64,000 bases of DNA from Gluconobacter roseus NBRC 3990 (lineage in GTDB: Bacteria > Pseudomonadota > Alphaproteobacteria > Acetobacterales > Acetobacteraceae), in the NCBI RefSeq assembly GCF_006538885.1, contig NZ_BJLY01000001.1, forward strand, positions 806,001 to 870,000. The letters are read 5' to 3'. Position 1 is the first letter of the stretch. Each line of letters begins with the position of its first letter. This document shows positions 25,868-34,933 of the stretch, in pieces. Made by a program: the position numbers and the translations under genes. The notes beneath the pieces are model-generated. The model saw only the letters and a list, made by a program, of their open reading frames with translations. It had not been told where the DNA came from and did no database searches.

Positions 25868-26938
25868 TCAGAAGCCCGGGATACGATCCAGCACCGCGTT
25901 GCCATGCCTGACGAACGCTTCGGGGCCGAAGCGTTCCAGTACGCGGGCGCGGGAGCGTGCCCCCATCGCCGCGAGCTCCGCGGGTCTGCCGATCAGGTCC
26001 GCCAGAGCAGCGGCAAGGGCGGGGGCATTGTCGAACGGCACGATGCGTCCCGTCTCGCCATCGAGAATGCTCGACGCCAGTTCGCCCGCAGGGGTGGAAA
26101 CGACCGGCAGGCCGCAGGACATGGCTTCATGCCCCGCGACACACATGCCCTCCCAATGCGACGACTGGACGTAAAGATGCAGTGTCTTCAGGAAATCAAA
26201 GGGCTTTGATTCATAGCCCAGTAGGTCGATCGGCAGATTTCCGGCCGTAATACGGGCCTGAAGCGCTGCATGTTCGGGACCATCCCCTGCAATCTGAAGG
26301 CGGAATGGCGGCAGGTCCGGATGGTCTTTCAGAAGGGCTACGGCCTCGCATAGCATGTCATACGCCTTGACCGGGTTCAGACGTCCCAGTGATCCGACGC
26401 GCACGACTTCGCCTTCTTTCCATGGTGTGGCGACAGGAGCATCCGGATCAGCCCGGAAAATGGGCCAGGCGACGAAATTGTCGCTGATGGCGAGTTCTTT
26501 GCCCGCAAAGGTAATGACGGACTGGGAGTCGGCAACCCAAAGCGTGGTGTAAGGGCGACACAGGCGTAGCAGGAAGGCATTGACCTTCTTCAAACGTCCG
26601 CAGTGCTGCCAGTGAACCGTCGGAGTCTTGTGACGCAGCGCGACCAACTGCCCCAGAAGCGTGGCGCGGCTGAGGGACGTCCAGATCAGGTCCGGCTGAA
26701 ACGCCTCCATCTCGTCCCGCAGCCAGCGATAGGCCGCGATGTGATCCCGTGTGGTGCCTTCCCGAACGCGCACGGGGATGCCGGCGGCTTCGATCAACGG
26801 AATGGCGAGCCCATCCTTGCGGGCCAGTGCAAAGATCGTCACATCGCCGCCGCGTGCCTTCAGAACAGACACGATATCCGGAATGGGAAGCTGTGCGCCG
26901 CCGCATTCAAGGGAATTGATGATATAGGCGATTTTCAT
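25868..26938 (-). CDS. GT4-family glycosyltransferase
   Basis: 356 residues with the GT-B fold. The N-terminal IAYIINSLECGGAQ gives the acceptor-domain start. RVGSLGRLNPVKAYDML begins the donor domain, and the EAMSCGLPVVSTPAGE block carries the E-x7-E type donor site (SSHWEGMCVAGHEAMSCG). There is no signal peptide, so it is cytoplasmic or membrane-peripheral. It is the last gene of the coupled minus-strand operon and overlaps the nucleotidyltransferase stop by 4 bp. Its acceptor is probably the island's lipid. Confidence 0.87.
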   Translation of the reverse strand: MKIAYIINSLECGGAQLPIPDIVSVLKARGGDVTIFALARKDGLAIPLIEAAGIPVRVREGTTRDHIAAYRWLRDEMEAFQPDLIWTSLSRATLLGQLVALRHKTPTVHWQHCGRLKKVNAFLLRLCRPYTTLWVADSQSVITFAGKELAISDNFVAWPIFRADPDAPVATPWKEGEVVRVGSLGRLNPVKAYDMLCEAVALLKDHPDLPPFRLQIAGDGPEHAALQARITAGNLPIDLLGYESKPFDFLKTLHLYVQSSHWEGMCVAGHEAMSCGLPVVSTPAGELASSILDGETGRIVPFDNAPALAAALADLIGRPAELAAMGARSRARVLERFGPEAFVRHGNAVLDRIPGF

Positions 26939-27690
26939 GGGGTCGTTTGCGCCAGGATTTGTTCGGCCAGTTTCAGGTCGGAAGGTTTGTCCACGTCCAC
27001 TGCCGCGCGCCCGTCCGACAAGGGCACCAGACGTACGCTGGAACCAGTCAGCTTAAGGATGCGGCGACAGAGTGCTGTCGAGTCCAATGTGTGGGTCACG
27101 GCGCGCAGAAGGGTTCCGAGGCCCAGCGTCATGGCCATCCGGAGCGGGCGCTTGCGGTTCTGCTGAAGCCGCTTCCACAGTTCGATGACGTTCCGCCCTT
27201 TTGGGGTGCCGATCAGAAACAGGTTGCAGCCTGAGAAGCTCATATCCGACAGGCGGATATAGGTCCGTTTCGTGCCGGGCACATCGCGTTCTACCGTGGC
27301 GCGCAGTGCGATACCGGCGGCCAGATCGCAGCCCTGGGCCTTGGCAAGGAATTCCTGAATCCATTCCGGACGTAGAAGCGCGTGATCGGCCGTCGTCACC
27401 AGACAGGGCGTTCCAATCCGGGCAATGGCTTCGGCGACGCTTTCGCTGGGAGAGGGGGCGGAGCGCAGGATCATGGCATTACCTGCCAGATCCTTGATGC
27501 AGTCCGGATTTTCGATGCTGATCGTCACAGGCCCAAGGCCGGGCGTGTGGGCAATCGTGTCGAGGACGCGGGCCAGCATCGGCTGACCAGCGACGGGAAG
27601 AAGCGCCTTGTGGGAAACCTGCCCCAGCTTCGCAAGCACATCATTCTCGCCGTCGCGGGAGCCGGCGAGAACCAGAACAGGGAGGCTCAT
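26935..27690 (-). CDS. MobA-like / sugar-nucleotidyltransferase fold protein
   Basis: 251 residues. The N-terminal LVLAGSRDGENDVLAKLGQVSHKALLPVAG is the GT-A nucleotidyltransferase P-loop analogue with the usual Lys (HKALLPVAGQPM). VTTADHALLRPEW carries the metal-binding Asp, and SGCNLFLIG and DVDKPSDL complete the fold. It would activate a phosphorylated small molecule with an NTP; the substrate is unknown. Overlaps of 4 bp on both sides place it between the hydroxylase and the glycosyltransferase in one operon. Confidence 0.78.
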   Translation of the reverse strand: MSLPVLVLAGSRDGENDVLAKLGQVSHKALLPVAGQPMLARVLDTIAHTPGLGPVTISIENPDCIKDLAGNAMILRSAPSPSESVAEAIARIGTPCLVTTADHALLRPEWIQEFLAKAQGCDLAAGIALRATVERDVPGTKRTYIRLSDMSFSGCNLFLIGTPKGRNVIELWKRLQQNRKRPLRMAMTLGLGTLLRAVTHTLDSTALCRRILKLTGSSVRLVPLSDGRAAVDVDKPSDLKLAEQILAQTTP

Positions 27691-28502
27691 GCCGCGCGGT
27701 TATGCCCGGAAGCCGTGCGGGCCCCGGCCGGGCGCGCGCCATCGGGACGGTCCTTCGGGGGCGATCCCGTCAGGTCCATCACCCACGGATAGCGATGCGC
27801 TTCCTCGATATCATAGCCGAGATTGAAGACATGCTTGCTGCGGGGCCGGTCGCGGGCTTCGCGGTAGAAACTGCTGAACAGGCGGTCCGGCACATAGTTC
27901 GTGATGCCAAAATTGCCGTCTTCGTCATGGAAATGGTGCAGCACATGCAACTGCTTGATGTTCGCGACCCATTTCCAGCGCGGCTTGTAGGCCAGATGCT
28001 GGATGCAGTGGAAGAACTCGTAGATGCAGGTCATGACCAGCGCCGTGGACAGCGCACAGAACGCACCGCTCCAGCCGGCGATCAGTCCGCCGATCGGCAT
28101 GGTGATGATAGCCATCGTCGGCACCGTGTTCAGCGGGGAGCCGAATAGCACGTCCAGCAGATGCGGGTCCTGATGGTGGTCGAAATGGATGCGCTTCCAG
28201 AGCGATGCCGTCCAGTGGTTGCGATAGAGCCAGCGTCCATGAAGGATGAAGCGGTGGATTGCATACCAGGCCAGCGGGTAAACGACGATGACCACAGGCA
28301 CCGGGATGAGTGTCATCCAGAGCGCGGTCGAGAAATGCAGCGCCGCCCATGCGGAGCCCGCGATCAGCGCAAAATAGAGCAGGATCGTCGGATAGGTCAG
28401 ATAGGCGAACCAGAGTTGGGAGAGGTTCATCTTTCCCAGATCGAAGCTGCGGCCTGTCCGGATGGCGGACATGTTGCGCCATGGTGCCTTGAAGTTGCTC
28501 AT
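27687..28502 (-). CDS. Fatty acid hydroxylase superfamily membrane protein
   Basis: 271 residues with about four membrane helices and the eight-His di-iron motifs HRFILH, HFDHH, HCIQH and HVLHHFH. Members include sphingolipid C4 and alpha hydroxylases and sterol desaturases. Given a serine palmitoyltransferase-like gene 5 kb away, hydroxylation of a sphingoid base or ceramide acyl chain is the leading inference. It overlaps lptG and the nucleotidyltransferase gene by 4 bp each. The C-terminal tail is Arg/Pro/Ala rich. Confidence 0.85.
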   Translation of the reverse strand: MSNFKAPWRNMSAIRTGRSFDLGKMNLSQLWFAYLTYPTILLYFALIAGSAWAALHFSTALWMTLIPVPVVIVVYPLAWYAIHRFILHGRWLYRNHWTASLWKRIHFDHHQDPHLLDVLFGSPLNTVPTMAIITMPIGGLIAGWSGAFCALSTALVMTCIYEFFHCIQHLAYKPRWKWVANIKQLHVLHHFHDEDGNFGITNYVPDRLFSSFYREARDRPRSKHVFNLGYDIEEAHRYPWVMDLTGSPPKDRPDGARPAGARTASGHNRAA

Positions 28503-29608
28503 CGTTCCTCCATCCGCAGAAGCCAGGTCAGCCCCAGAAGGGCACCCAGCAGCGGGCCTACACTGACAGCCAGGGGCGCCGGAAGCGTCCCGGCATTTCC
28601 AAGTGCGGAAATCATTCCCTGCAGGATGACAAAGCCCATTCCAGCCGCCAGAACATAGACGGGAAGTGGATTTCGAAGTCCTGCACGGGGTGGGATATAG
28701 ATCACCGGCAGCGTCAATAGAAGCATTACTGCAATCTGAACGGGCAGAATCATGCCCGTGAACAGCGCCATACGGTATGTGGCCCTAGGCAGACTTGCCG
28801 GTGCACCTTTGTGAAGAATGGCGCTGATCTGCCCCGGGGTCACGAATGCCCCGTTCTGCGACAGCGTCATGATGATCGACGGTGTGGCAGGAATAACAAA
28901 AGTGTTGTCACCCTTTGTCACATTAACGAACGACTTGTCGTCGGAAAGGGAAAGATCCTGCGCGCCATCAGGATGCCACTGGCCGTTCTGATACGTCAGG
29001 ATATTCGTATGCTCGGTTCCGGTCAGTAGGCCCGTGGCGTCACGATGATAGATCGTCACGTCCCGCAGGAAATAGCCGCCCTGGGCGATCTGCCCGATCC
29101 TGACCAGCGTGGGGCCTGCGCGGAACCACAGGATGTCGTCTTCGGGCTGCCCTTCTTTTCCGGCCAGCGGATCGGTCCGGTTCCACCAGGTGGTGAGGGC
29201 ATTTTCGCAGGGTGGGACCAGCCAGTACTGGGCACAGGAACCTCCGATGCCCGCAATCAGGACGGCGGGTATGAGAAGGCGATACAGTGCCGGCGTTGAC
29301 AGTCCGGCTGCCCGCAGCGCCGAGATTTCACTCGACAGCGTCATCTGGGTGAGGAGGAACAGTGCCCCGACCATGAAGGCGAGTGGCAGGATGTCGATGC
29401 TCAGGGCCGGCAAATGCAGGAACGCGAATGTCAGGATACCTCGGACGCCGAGATGCCGGTTCAGGATCGGAGTCGTCTTTTCAAGAAGTGCCAGGATCTC
29501 CAGCAGGGAGACGAGGACGGCGCCACAGAGCATGAACCGTCCCAGAAGGGCACGGTTGAGCGCCTTGATCAGCACAAACCGGGGCATACGCTGCGTGGAC
29601 TCGGTCAT
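28499..29608 (-). CDS. lptG: LptG-type permease (YjgP/YjgQ family)
   Basis: 369 residues. Three membrane helices at the start, a periplasmic beta-jellyroll part (about 130-275) and three at the end fit LptG. LptF and LptG form the inner-membrane permease that, with the LptB ATPase, extracts lipopolysaccharide into the LptC-A-D bridge. Its ATG overlaps the lptF stop by 4 bp and its stop overlaps the hydroxylase start by 4 bp. This unusual linkage to lipid-modifying enzymes leaves open whether it serves lipopolysaccharide, another lipid or both. Confidence 0.87.
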   Translation of the reverse strand: MTESTQRMPRFVLIKALNRALLGRFMLCGAVLVSLLEILALLEKTTPILNRHLGVRGILTFAFLHLPALSIDILPLAFMVGALFLLTQMTLSSEISALRAAGLSTPALYRLLIPAVLIAGIGGSCAQYWLVPPCENALTTWWNRTDPLAGKEGQPEDDILWFRAGPTLVRIGQIAQGGYFLRDVTIYHRDATGLLTGTEHTNILTYQNGQWHPDGAQDLSLSDDKSFVNVTKGDNTFVIPATPSIIMTLSQNGAFVTPGQISAILHKGAPASLPRATYRMALFTGMILPVQIAVMLLLTLPVIYIPPRAGLRNPLPVYVLAAGMGFVILQGMISALGNAGTLPAPLAVSVGPLLGALLGLTWLLRMEER

Positions 29609-30759
29609 GCGGAGGCCCGTGTCAGCGTGCGGCGGCGCCAGGAGCCGCGGGAGCGACGGAGCAGGGCGGCCAGACAGCCGATGCAGAAGATGAGTTCCGG
29701 CACCCAGATCGCCAGCCAGATCGGAAGGCGCCCGGTTGAGGCAAGGCTGTGACCGAACATCAGGGTCTGGTCGAAGCCGATCAGAATGACGGCAACCGCT
29801 ATCAGGCCCCAGACCGATTTTTTCCGCCGGGAGCCAATGGCCAGAGCAACAGCAAGGGGCGGAATGAAGGGAATGGCCAGTGCGCGGGCCATGCGGAAAT
29901 CCATCTCTGCTCTGAGTGTGCGGTACTCAATGCCCGGCAGGCCATAGCGCAGGTCATGGGCCAGTTCGAATAGCGTCAGTTCACGTTCATCGGCCCCGCG
30001 GGAGCGGAAAGTCGTTTCCCTGGTCGGGCGGTCAATGACGCGGACGACATGTTCGAAATGGGTCACGGTCGGCTTGTGAGGTTTGATCGCCTGGAACGGA
30101 TCATCCACGATTTCCCCGTTCCACAAGTCAAGACGGGTGCTGCGGGTCTTTTCGGAAATGGTCAGTGCGCCGGTACGGGCCGTGATGATATGGGCGACAC
30201 CATTCGCATTGACTTCACGGATGAACACACGTCTGAGCCGGGTACCGGCGTGGCTGACGCTGTCAGCGGTCATGACGGCCTTGCTGGAGGTGGATGCGAA
30301 CATCCCGGCCTGAAGATGCGGCGCCCAGCCTGTATGCTCGGCAAAATAGAAGCCTGCACGATAGTCATAGCGCGCGACCGGCTGGATATAGCCGTAAAGG
30401 AAGACGCTGGCTGCGCTGAGGAGCAGCCCAACGATCATGAACGGTCGGCTGATCCGCATCAGGGAGACGCGACCGGCCTGAAGGGCGTCAATCTCGTTAT
30501 TGTCGCTCATGCCGCGGATGGTCAGGAAAACCGAAATGCAGAGTGCGGCAGGCAGCGCGATTCCGAAATAATGGGGCAGCAGATCCGTCAGAAGCGCGAT
30601 GCAGGTTCCAAGCGAACTGCCTGCCGAAGCCAGATAGTCAAAGAGGGACAGAAGGCGTTCCAGCAGCAGGGCGACCAGCATGGCCAGAAGCGCGATCGCG
30701 AAGGGGGGCACCATCTGTGTCAGCAGATACCGGTCCAGAATATGGGCCCGCTGTTTCAC
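29605..30759 (-). CDS. lptF: LptF-type permease (YjgP/YjgQ family)
   Basis: 384 residues from the GTG at 30759, chosen because it forms a GTGA overlap with the upstream phosphoesterase stop; a longer start at 30786 also exists. The start LDRYLLTQMVPPFAIALLAML is the classic LptF first helix. Six helices flank a periplasmic jellyroll, and SDNNEIDALQAGRVS is the cytoplasmic loop thought to contact LptB. It is the partner of the following lptG. Confidence 0.88.
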   Translation of the reverse strand: MKQRAHILDRYLLTQMVPPFAIALLAMLVALLLERLLSLFDYLASAGSSLGTCIALLTDLLPHYFGIALPAALCISVFLTIRGMSDNNEIDALQAGRVSLMRISRPFMIVGLLLSAASVFLYGYIQPVARYDYRAGFYFAEHTGWAPHLQAGMFASTSSKAVMTADSVSHAGTRLRRVFIREVNANGVAHIITARTGALTISEKTRSTRLDLWNGEIVDDPFQAIKPHKPTVTHFEHVVRVIDRPTRETTFRSRGADERELTLFELAHDLRYGLPGIEYRTLRAEMDFRMARALAIPFIPPLAVALAIGSRRKKSVWGLIAVAVILIGFDQTLMFGHSLASTGRLPIWLAIWVPELIFCIGCLAALLRRSRGSWRRRTLTRASA

Positions 30760-31679
30760 GCCTCTGTCCTTCCTGTCCGCTTCCACGACGCCCGTTCGCT
30801 GACGGAACCATCGAGCCGGTGACGTGCCAGATCGATCGTCCAGCCCTTTTCATATGGGTGGATGGACAGATGATTCCAGCAGGCCTGCCGGTGCGGGCGT
30901 TCATCGGTCAGGGATGCGGACGCCACGCCGAGCAGTGGAATATCCGTTCCGGCAATATGAGTCAGGGTCGCATCATGGGAGTGGCCATGCAGGACGATCT
31001 CCGCTCCTGCCCGCCGGAACACCCCGGCGACTTCCCGGTGATCGAGCAGGGACTTACGCCAGGGGACGAGGCCGCGTTTGGGTGGATGATGGATCATCAC
31101 GACCCGGCACAATCCTTCCTTCCCAAGACGCTCCATCAGGACTTCAAGCCGCTCACGCTGGCGACGTCCGACACGCCCGCAGGCCATGAAGGGTGCGGTT
31201 GGAATACCGGAATTGACGCCAACGAGCGCAACGCCGTTCTGGATGCGGACGTAAGGATACTGCCGGGCAGACCAGCGCTCCCACTGGTGCAGACCGGCCG
31301 ATGCCGGCTGTCTGACCATGCAGTCATGATTGCCGGGAATAACAAGGGCAGGCGCGGGCAGGGCATCCAGCCAGCGGGCCGCCTCTGCAAATTCATCAGG
31401 CGTTCCGAAATTGGTCAGATCCCCGCTGACGAGGATGGTATCGACGTCTGAGCGCCTGATATCCTTGACCAGCGCCGCACAGGTCTGCGCGAGATGGACG
31501 TACTGGCGGTGCTTCTTCCATGACAGCAGACTCAGGGCGCGCTTGTTGAGCGCCTCGCGCCAGTGAACCGGCGGCGGGGGCAGATGCGGGTCCGAAATAT
31601 GGGCCAATGTGACAGCGGGCGTGGGGACAGGGGACGTGTGCCGCGACGAGATGGGATCTGCGGGCAGGTCAGGGGTCAT
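30756..31679 (-). CDS. Calcineurin-like metallophosphoesterase
   Basis: 307 residues. All five family motifs are present in order: HISDPHL, SGDLTNFG, GNHD, MIHHPP and HGHSHD. They bind two metals for phosphodiester or phosphomonoester hydrolysis. There is no signal peptide, so it is cytoplasmic. Members include cAMP phosphodiesterase CpdA and lipid-linked hydrolases such as LpxH; it is closer to the CpdA layout. It is first in the coupled operon with lptF-lptG, so a lipid phosphate or phosphodiester is a reasonable guess. Confidence 0.85.
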   Translation of the reverse strand: MTPDLPADPISSRHTSPVPTPAVTLAHISDPHLPPPPVHWREALNKRALSLLSWKKHRQYVHLAQTCAALVKDIRRSDVDTILVSGDLTNFGTPDEFAEAARWLDALPAPALVIPGNHDCMVRQPASAGLHQWERWSARQYPYVRIQNGVALVGVNSGIPTAPFMACGRVGRRQRERLEVLMERLGKEGLCRVVMIHHPPKRGLVPWRKSLLDHREVAGVFRRAGAEIVLHGHSHDATLTHIAGTDIPLLGVASASLTDERPHRQACWNHLSIHPYEKGWTIDLARHRLDGSVSERASWKRTGRTEA

Positions 31680-31809
31680 GATCAGAAAAGGGCCTTGTCA
31701 GTATCCACGCCAGGAATGAGTGTCCGGACGAGGATCCGGGCCGCCCTGTTCTGGCAGTTCCATCATAGCCGTGCTAGACCCGCCCGCATAGCCGAACGCC
31801 AGATGAAGA

Positions 31810-32769
31810 TTGCCTCACCCAGTGCGCATTGCCTTGATCCATAATGCCCGTAGCCGGAAAAACCGCCGGAACGGTTCCAGTTTTGCTGTCGAGGCCCAGA
31901 CCCTTCTGGGAAAGGATTTCGTTCCTTCCGATAGCCGTGAAGGTACAACAGAGCATGTCCGGCAGCTCTGCGAGCGCGGGATCGATACCATTCTCATCGA
32001 TGGCGGAGACGGGACGGTCAGCACCGCTCTGACCGCCATCGCACGCGCCTATCCGGCTGACAGACTTCCAGATATCGTGATTCTTGCATCTGGCAATACG
32101 AACCTGATCGCGGGGGATGTCGGCTTCGGTCTGCGGGGCATGGAAGCGATCCAGCGTCTGCGGCAGGGCGGGCTGCGATCCAGCATGCGTACACCGATCC
32201 GCCTGTCCTGGCCGGGAACGGACCGCATGCCGGTGCTCGGCCTGTTCGGTGGCTGTGCCGGATATGCACGGGCCGTACGGATTGCGCATTCACCTACCGT
32301 TCTGCGCTTTGCGCCGCACGATCTGGCCGTTGGCATTACGCTACTGTCGACATTTATCAGCCTCATGTTCCGCAAAAGCCGCGAAGACTGGCTCAAGGGC
32401 GATCCGCTGCGGATCGAGACCGGTGGCCATGTCTATGACGGGCAGAGCTTCATGTTCCTGACGACCGGACTGTCACGTCTGTCGCGCGGGATCTGGCCAT
32501 TCTGGGATGCCGAGCCCAATGTCGAGGGATTGCGATACCTCGACGTCAGCGCCTGGCCGGAGAGCCTGCTGCGGGCGACGGCTGCCCTTTTATGTGGGCG
32601 TGCACCCCGCTGGCTGCGCCGTCACCCTGATTATGTCAGTGGTCGTACGGATGACATGACCCTGGTCACGGAAAGTGATTTCGTACTCGATGGTGAGGTC
32701 TTCACGGCAGCTCCTGATGGAGTCCTGCGTCTGGAACGTGCTCCCGGCTTCCGGTTTCTCCATGCCTGA
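31810..32769 (+). CDS. Diacylglycerol/sphingosine kinase family lipid kinase
   Basis: About 319 residues. The start is uncertain: TTG at 31810 or GTG at 31822, neither with a strong Shine-Dalgarno. IALIHNARSRKNRR opens the DAGK catalytic domain, and LIDGGDGTVSTAL is its GGDGT nucleotide motif. SGNTNLIAGDVG and the C-terminal FVLDGEVF fit the two-domain fold. Family members phosphorylate diacylglycerol, sphingosine or ceramide; a DAGK-like ceramide kinase is known in the Caulobacter sphingolipid cluster. With the serine palmitoyltransferase-like gene nearby, ceramide or a long-chain base is a plausible substrate. It overlaps the next gene by 8 bp. Confidence 0.83.
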   Translation: MPHPVRIALIHNARSRKNRRNGSSFAVEAQTLLGKDFVPSDSREGTTEHVRQLCERGIDTILIDGGDGTVSTALTAIARAYPADRLPDIVILASGNTNLIAGDVGFGLRGMEAIQRLRQGGLRSSMRTPIRLSWPGTDRMPVLGLFGGCAGYARAVRIAHSPTVLRFAPHDLAVGITLLSTFISLMFRKSREDWLKGDPLRIETGGHVYDGQSFMFLTTGLSRLSRGIWPFWDAEPNVEGLRYLDVSAWPESLLRATAALLCGRAPRWLRRHPDYVSGRTDDMTLVTESDFVLDGEVFTAAPDGVLRLERAPGFRFLHA

Positions 32770-33700
32770 TGCGCTCGAACAGCGCCTGATCGGTGAACTG
32801 ACAACGCCGGTCGACTCCGGTGTCGTCGCCTTTGCTGAAGCGCTGGCCCGCGCCTGTCCCGTTCTGCCGCTGGGCATCCTGTTTTATGGGTCGATGCTGC
32901 GGAAAGCCGACCCGGACGGTATTCTCGACTTCTATATCGTCACTGAAAACGCCGAAGGCTTTTCCGGCGGAATGGTGGCGCGGACCGGCAACCTCGTTCT
33001 GCCACCCAATGTCCGCTATGCCGAATTCCGCCATGGTCACCGCACCCTGCGGGCCAAGATTGCGGTATTGTCGCGTGCACAGTTTGCCGCCCGAACCGGG
33101 CTCGGGGTCCTGGATACGACAATCTGGGCGCGATTCTGCCAGCCGGTGCGGCTGGTCTGGGTCCGTGATCCGGAAAGCGCGGATGCTGTCCTGTCACTGA
33201 TCGCAGCCTGCGTCACAACAGCGTCATGCTGGGCAGCGCTGCTGGGTCAGCCCTCCATGACGGCTGACGATTTCTGGAAAATCCTTTTTGCTCACACCTA
33301 TGCCTCTGAACTCCGCGTGGAGAAAAAGGGGCGGGGGAGCAGTATTTTGCAAGGGCAGGAAGCCCGTTACGCAGCCATGCTGCCTCTGGGCTGGGCGCGG
33401 GCACATCTGCAGTTTGCGGCACGTGGCGATATGCTGGAACCTGTTATCAGTGCAGCGCTCCGCAAAAAGGCAATCCACCGCTGGGCTCTGATCCAGAAAT
33501 CGGGTCGCCCTCGCAATGTAGCCAGACTTATGAAAGCGGCCTTCACTTTTGAAAATGGCGCATCCTATCTGGCCTGGAAGATAAAGCGCCATACGGGCTT
33601 TGATATGCAGCTATCGCCCTTTGAAAGCAGGCATCCACTTGTGATGCTGCCCCGGCTTCTGTGGCGGGCACGCCATCTTCTGAAACGTCAGAAAAACTGA
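32762..33700 (+). CDS. Tam41-like phosphatidate cytidylyltransferase family protein
   Basis: 312 residues from the ATG at 32762, inside the lipid kinase stop region. The motif FYGSMLRKADPDGILDFYIV (Gly-Ser at 43-44, Asp56) resembles the YGSGVF...MIDFI nucleotidyltransferase motif of mitochondrial Tam41, which makes CDP-diacylglycerol. The later pattern GVLDTTIWARFCQPVRLVWV resembles Tam41's tract before KPV. Coupled to a lipid kinase, it could activate the kinase product with CTP, giving a CDP-lipid for head-group transfer. Similarity is by motif only; the chemistry is inferred. Confidence 0.6.
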   Translation: MPDALEQRLIGELTTPVDSGVVAFAEALARACPVLPLGILFYGSMLRKADPDGILDFYIVTENAEGFSGGMVARTGNLVLPPNVRYAEFRHGHRTLRAKIAVLSRAQFAARTGLGVLDTTIWARFCQPVRLVWVRDPESADAVLSLIAACVTTASCWAALLGQPSMTADDFWKILFAHTYASELRVEKKGRGSSILQGQEARYAAMLPLGWARAHLQFAARGDMLEPVISAALRKKAIHRWALIQKSGRPRNVARLMKAAFTFENGASYLAWKIKRHTGFDMQLSPFESRHPLVMLPRLLWRARHLLKRQKN

Positions 33701-33704
33701 AAAC

Positions 33705-33735
33705 AAAAAAGGGGATCCATGGGATCCCCTTTTTT
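33705..33735. terminator. Perfect bidirectional intrinsic terminator
   Basis: AAAAAAGGGGATCC (33705-33718) pairs exactly with GGATCCCCTTTTTT (33722-33735) around a 3-nt loop. It lies between the convergent Tam41-like and serine palmitoyltransferase-like genes and works on both strands. Confidence 0.95.
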
Positions 33736-33739
33736 GGTC

Positions 33740-34933
33740 TTACAGTCCGAAATGTCTGGCGACTTCGCCAAAGACCGCAACAGCGCGGTCAATTTCTTCA
33801 GGAGAATGTGCGGCCATAACCGAGCAGCGCAGAAGCGGACGGTTATCCGGCGTTGCTGGCGGCAGCGAGAGGTTTACGTAGACCCCGTTTTCCAGAAGGG
33901 CGTTCCAGAACCCGACAGCCTGATCAACGGTTTCCAGTGTGACGGCCACAACGGGGGAGACATGCTCGCCTGTCTTGAGGCCCACCTTCTGAAGTCCTGC
34001 ATGCAGACGGGCCGCATTTTCCTGAAGCTTGATCCGCAGTTCAGGACGCTCCTGCATATCCTCGAGGGCTGCCATGGTGGCGGCAATGATCTCTGGGGGC
34101 AGGGAGGCCGTGAACATGTAAGGCCGCGAGCACAGACGCATCAGGTCCACGCCGTCATGATCCGTGACGCAGTAGCCGCCAACAGTTCCAAGCGACTTGG
34201 AGAACGTGCCGACTACGAAGTCGATCCCGTCCTCGCAACCCTGCATTTCCGCAACGCCGCGGCCATGGTCACCCAGAACGCCGAATGAATGCGCTTCGTC
34301 AGCCATCAGATACGCCCCGTAGCGCGTTTTGATGTCCACGAACTTGTCCAGCGGGGCAACATTGCCCGTCATGGAATAGATGCCCTCGGCTACGATCAGC
34401 TTCGCGCCCGGATGGTCCTTCAGGCGTGCCAGACGCTTTTCCAGATCAACCGGATCGTTGTGGCGGAAACGAATGACCTGCGCGCCGGACAGCTTGGCGC
34501 CGTCATAGATGCTCGCATGGCTGTCCGCATCAAGCAGCAGGACGTCGTCCTTGTTTACCAGAGCCGAGATCGTGCCCAGATTGGCCTGATAGCCAGTCGA
34601 GAACACCATGCAGTGCTTGCGGCGGAAGAACTCGGCGAGCTTCGCTTCCAGCTTGCGATGCAGACCGAAGGTACCGTTCGCAATGCGAGAGCCTGTCGTG
34701 CCAACGCCCATCGTCTCCGCCGTTTCCACGGCAGCGTCGATGGCCTTTTTCGACTGGCTGAGACCAAGATAGTTGTTGGTCCCGAACAGAAGCGTCTCGC
34801 GGCCTTCGATGATCCCCACACTGGCGGAGATCGGGCGTTCGATCACGACTTCAAACGGATTGCGCGGCGACGCGGCCGTCAGGCCTTCATAGGCTTCGCG
34901 CAGGCCTGCGTGCTTGGCAAAAATATCTGTCAC
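33740..34933 (-). CDS. spt: Serine palmitoyltransferase-like alpha-oxoamine synthase
   Basis: 397 residues from the GTG at 34933, which forms a GTGA overlap with the ACP stop. It is a PLP enzyme of the alpha-oxoamine synthase family. Lys246 in GTFSKSLGTVGG is the Schiff-base site; His139 (DADSHAS) and Asp212/His215 (ADEAHSFG) hold the cofactor. Family alternatives are BioF, HemA and KBL. Direct linkage to a dedicated ACP and a fatty acyl-AMP ligase matches bacterial serine palmitoyltransferase clusters, so condensation of serine with an acyl thioester to 3-ketosphinganine is the best call. Confidence 0.85.
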   Translation of the reverse strand: MTDIFAKHAGLREAYEGLTAASPRNPFEVVIERPISASVGIIEGRETLLFGTNNYLGLSQSKKAIDAAVETAETMGVGTTGSRIANGTFGLHRKLEAKLAEFFRRKHCMVFSTGYQANLGTISALVNKDDVLLLDADSHASIYDGAKLSGAQVIRFRHNDPVDLEKRLARLKDHPGAKLIVAEGIYSMTGNVAPLDKFVDIKTRYGAYLMADEAHSFGVLGDHGRGVAEMQGCEDGIDFVVGTFSKSLGTVGGYCVTDHDGVDLMRLCSRPYMFTASLPPEIIAATMAALEDMQERPELRIKLQENAARLHAGLQKVGLKTGEHVSPVVAVTLETVDQAVGFWNALLENGVYVNLSLPPATPDNRPLLRCSVMAAHSPEEIDRAVAVFGEVARHFGL

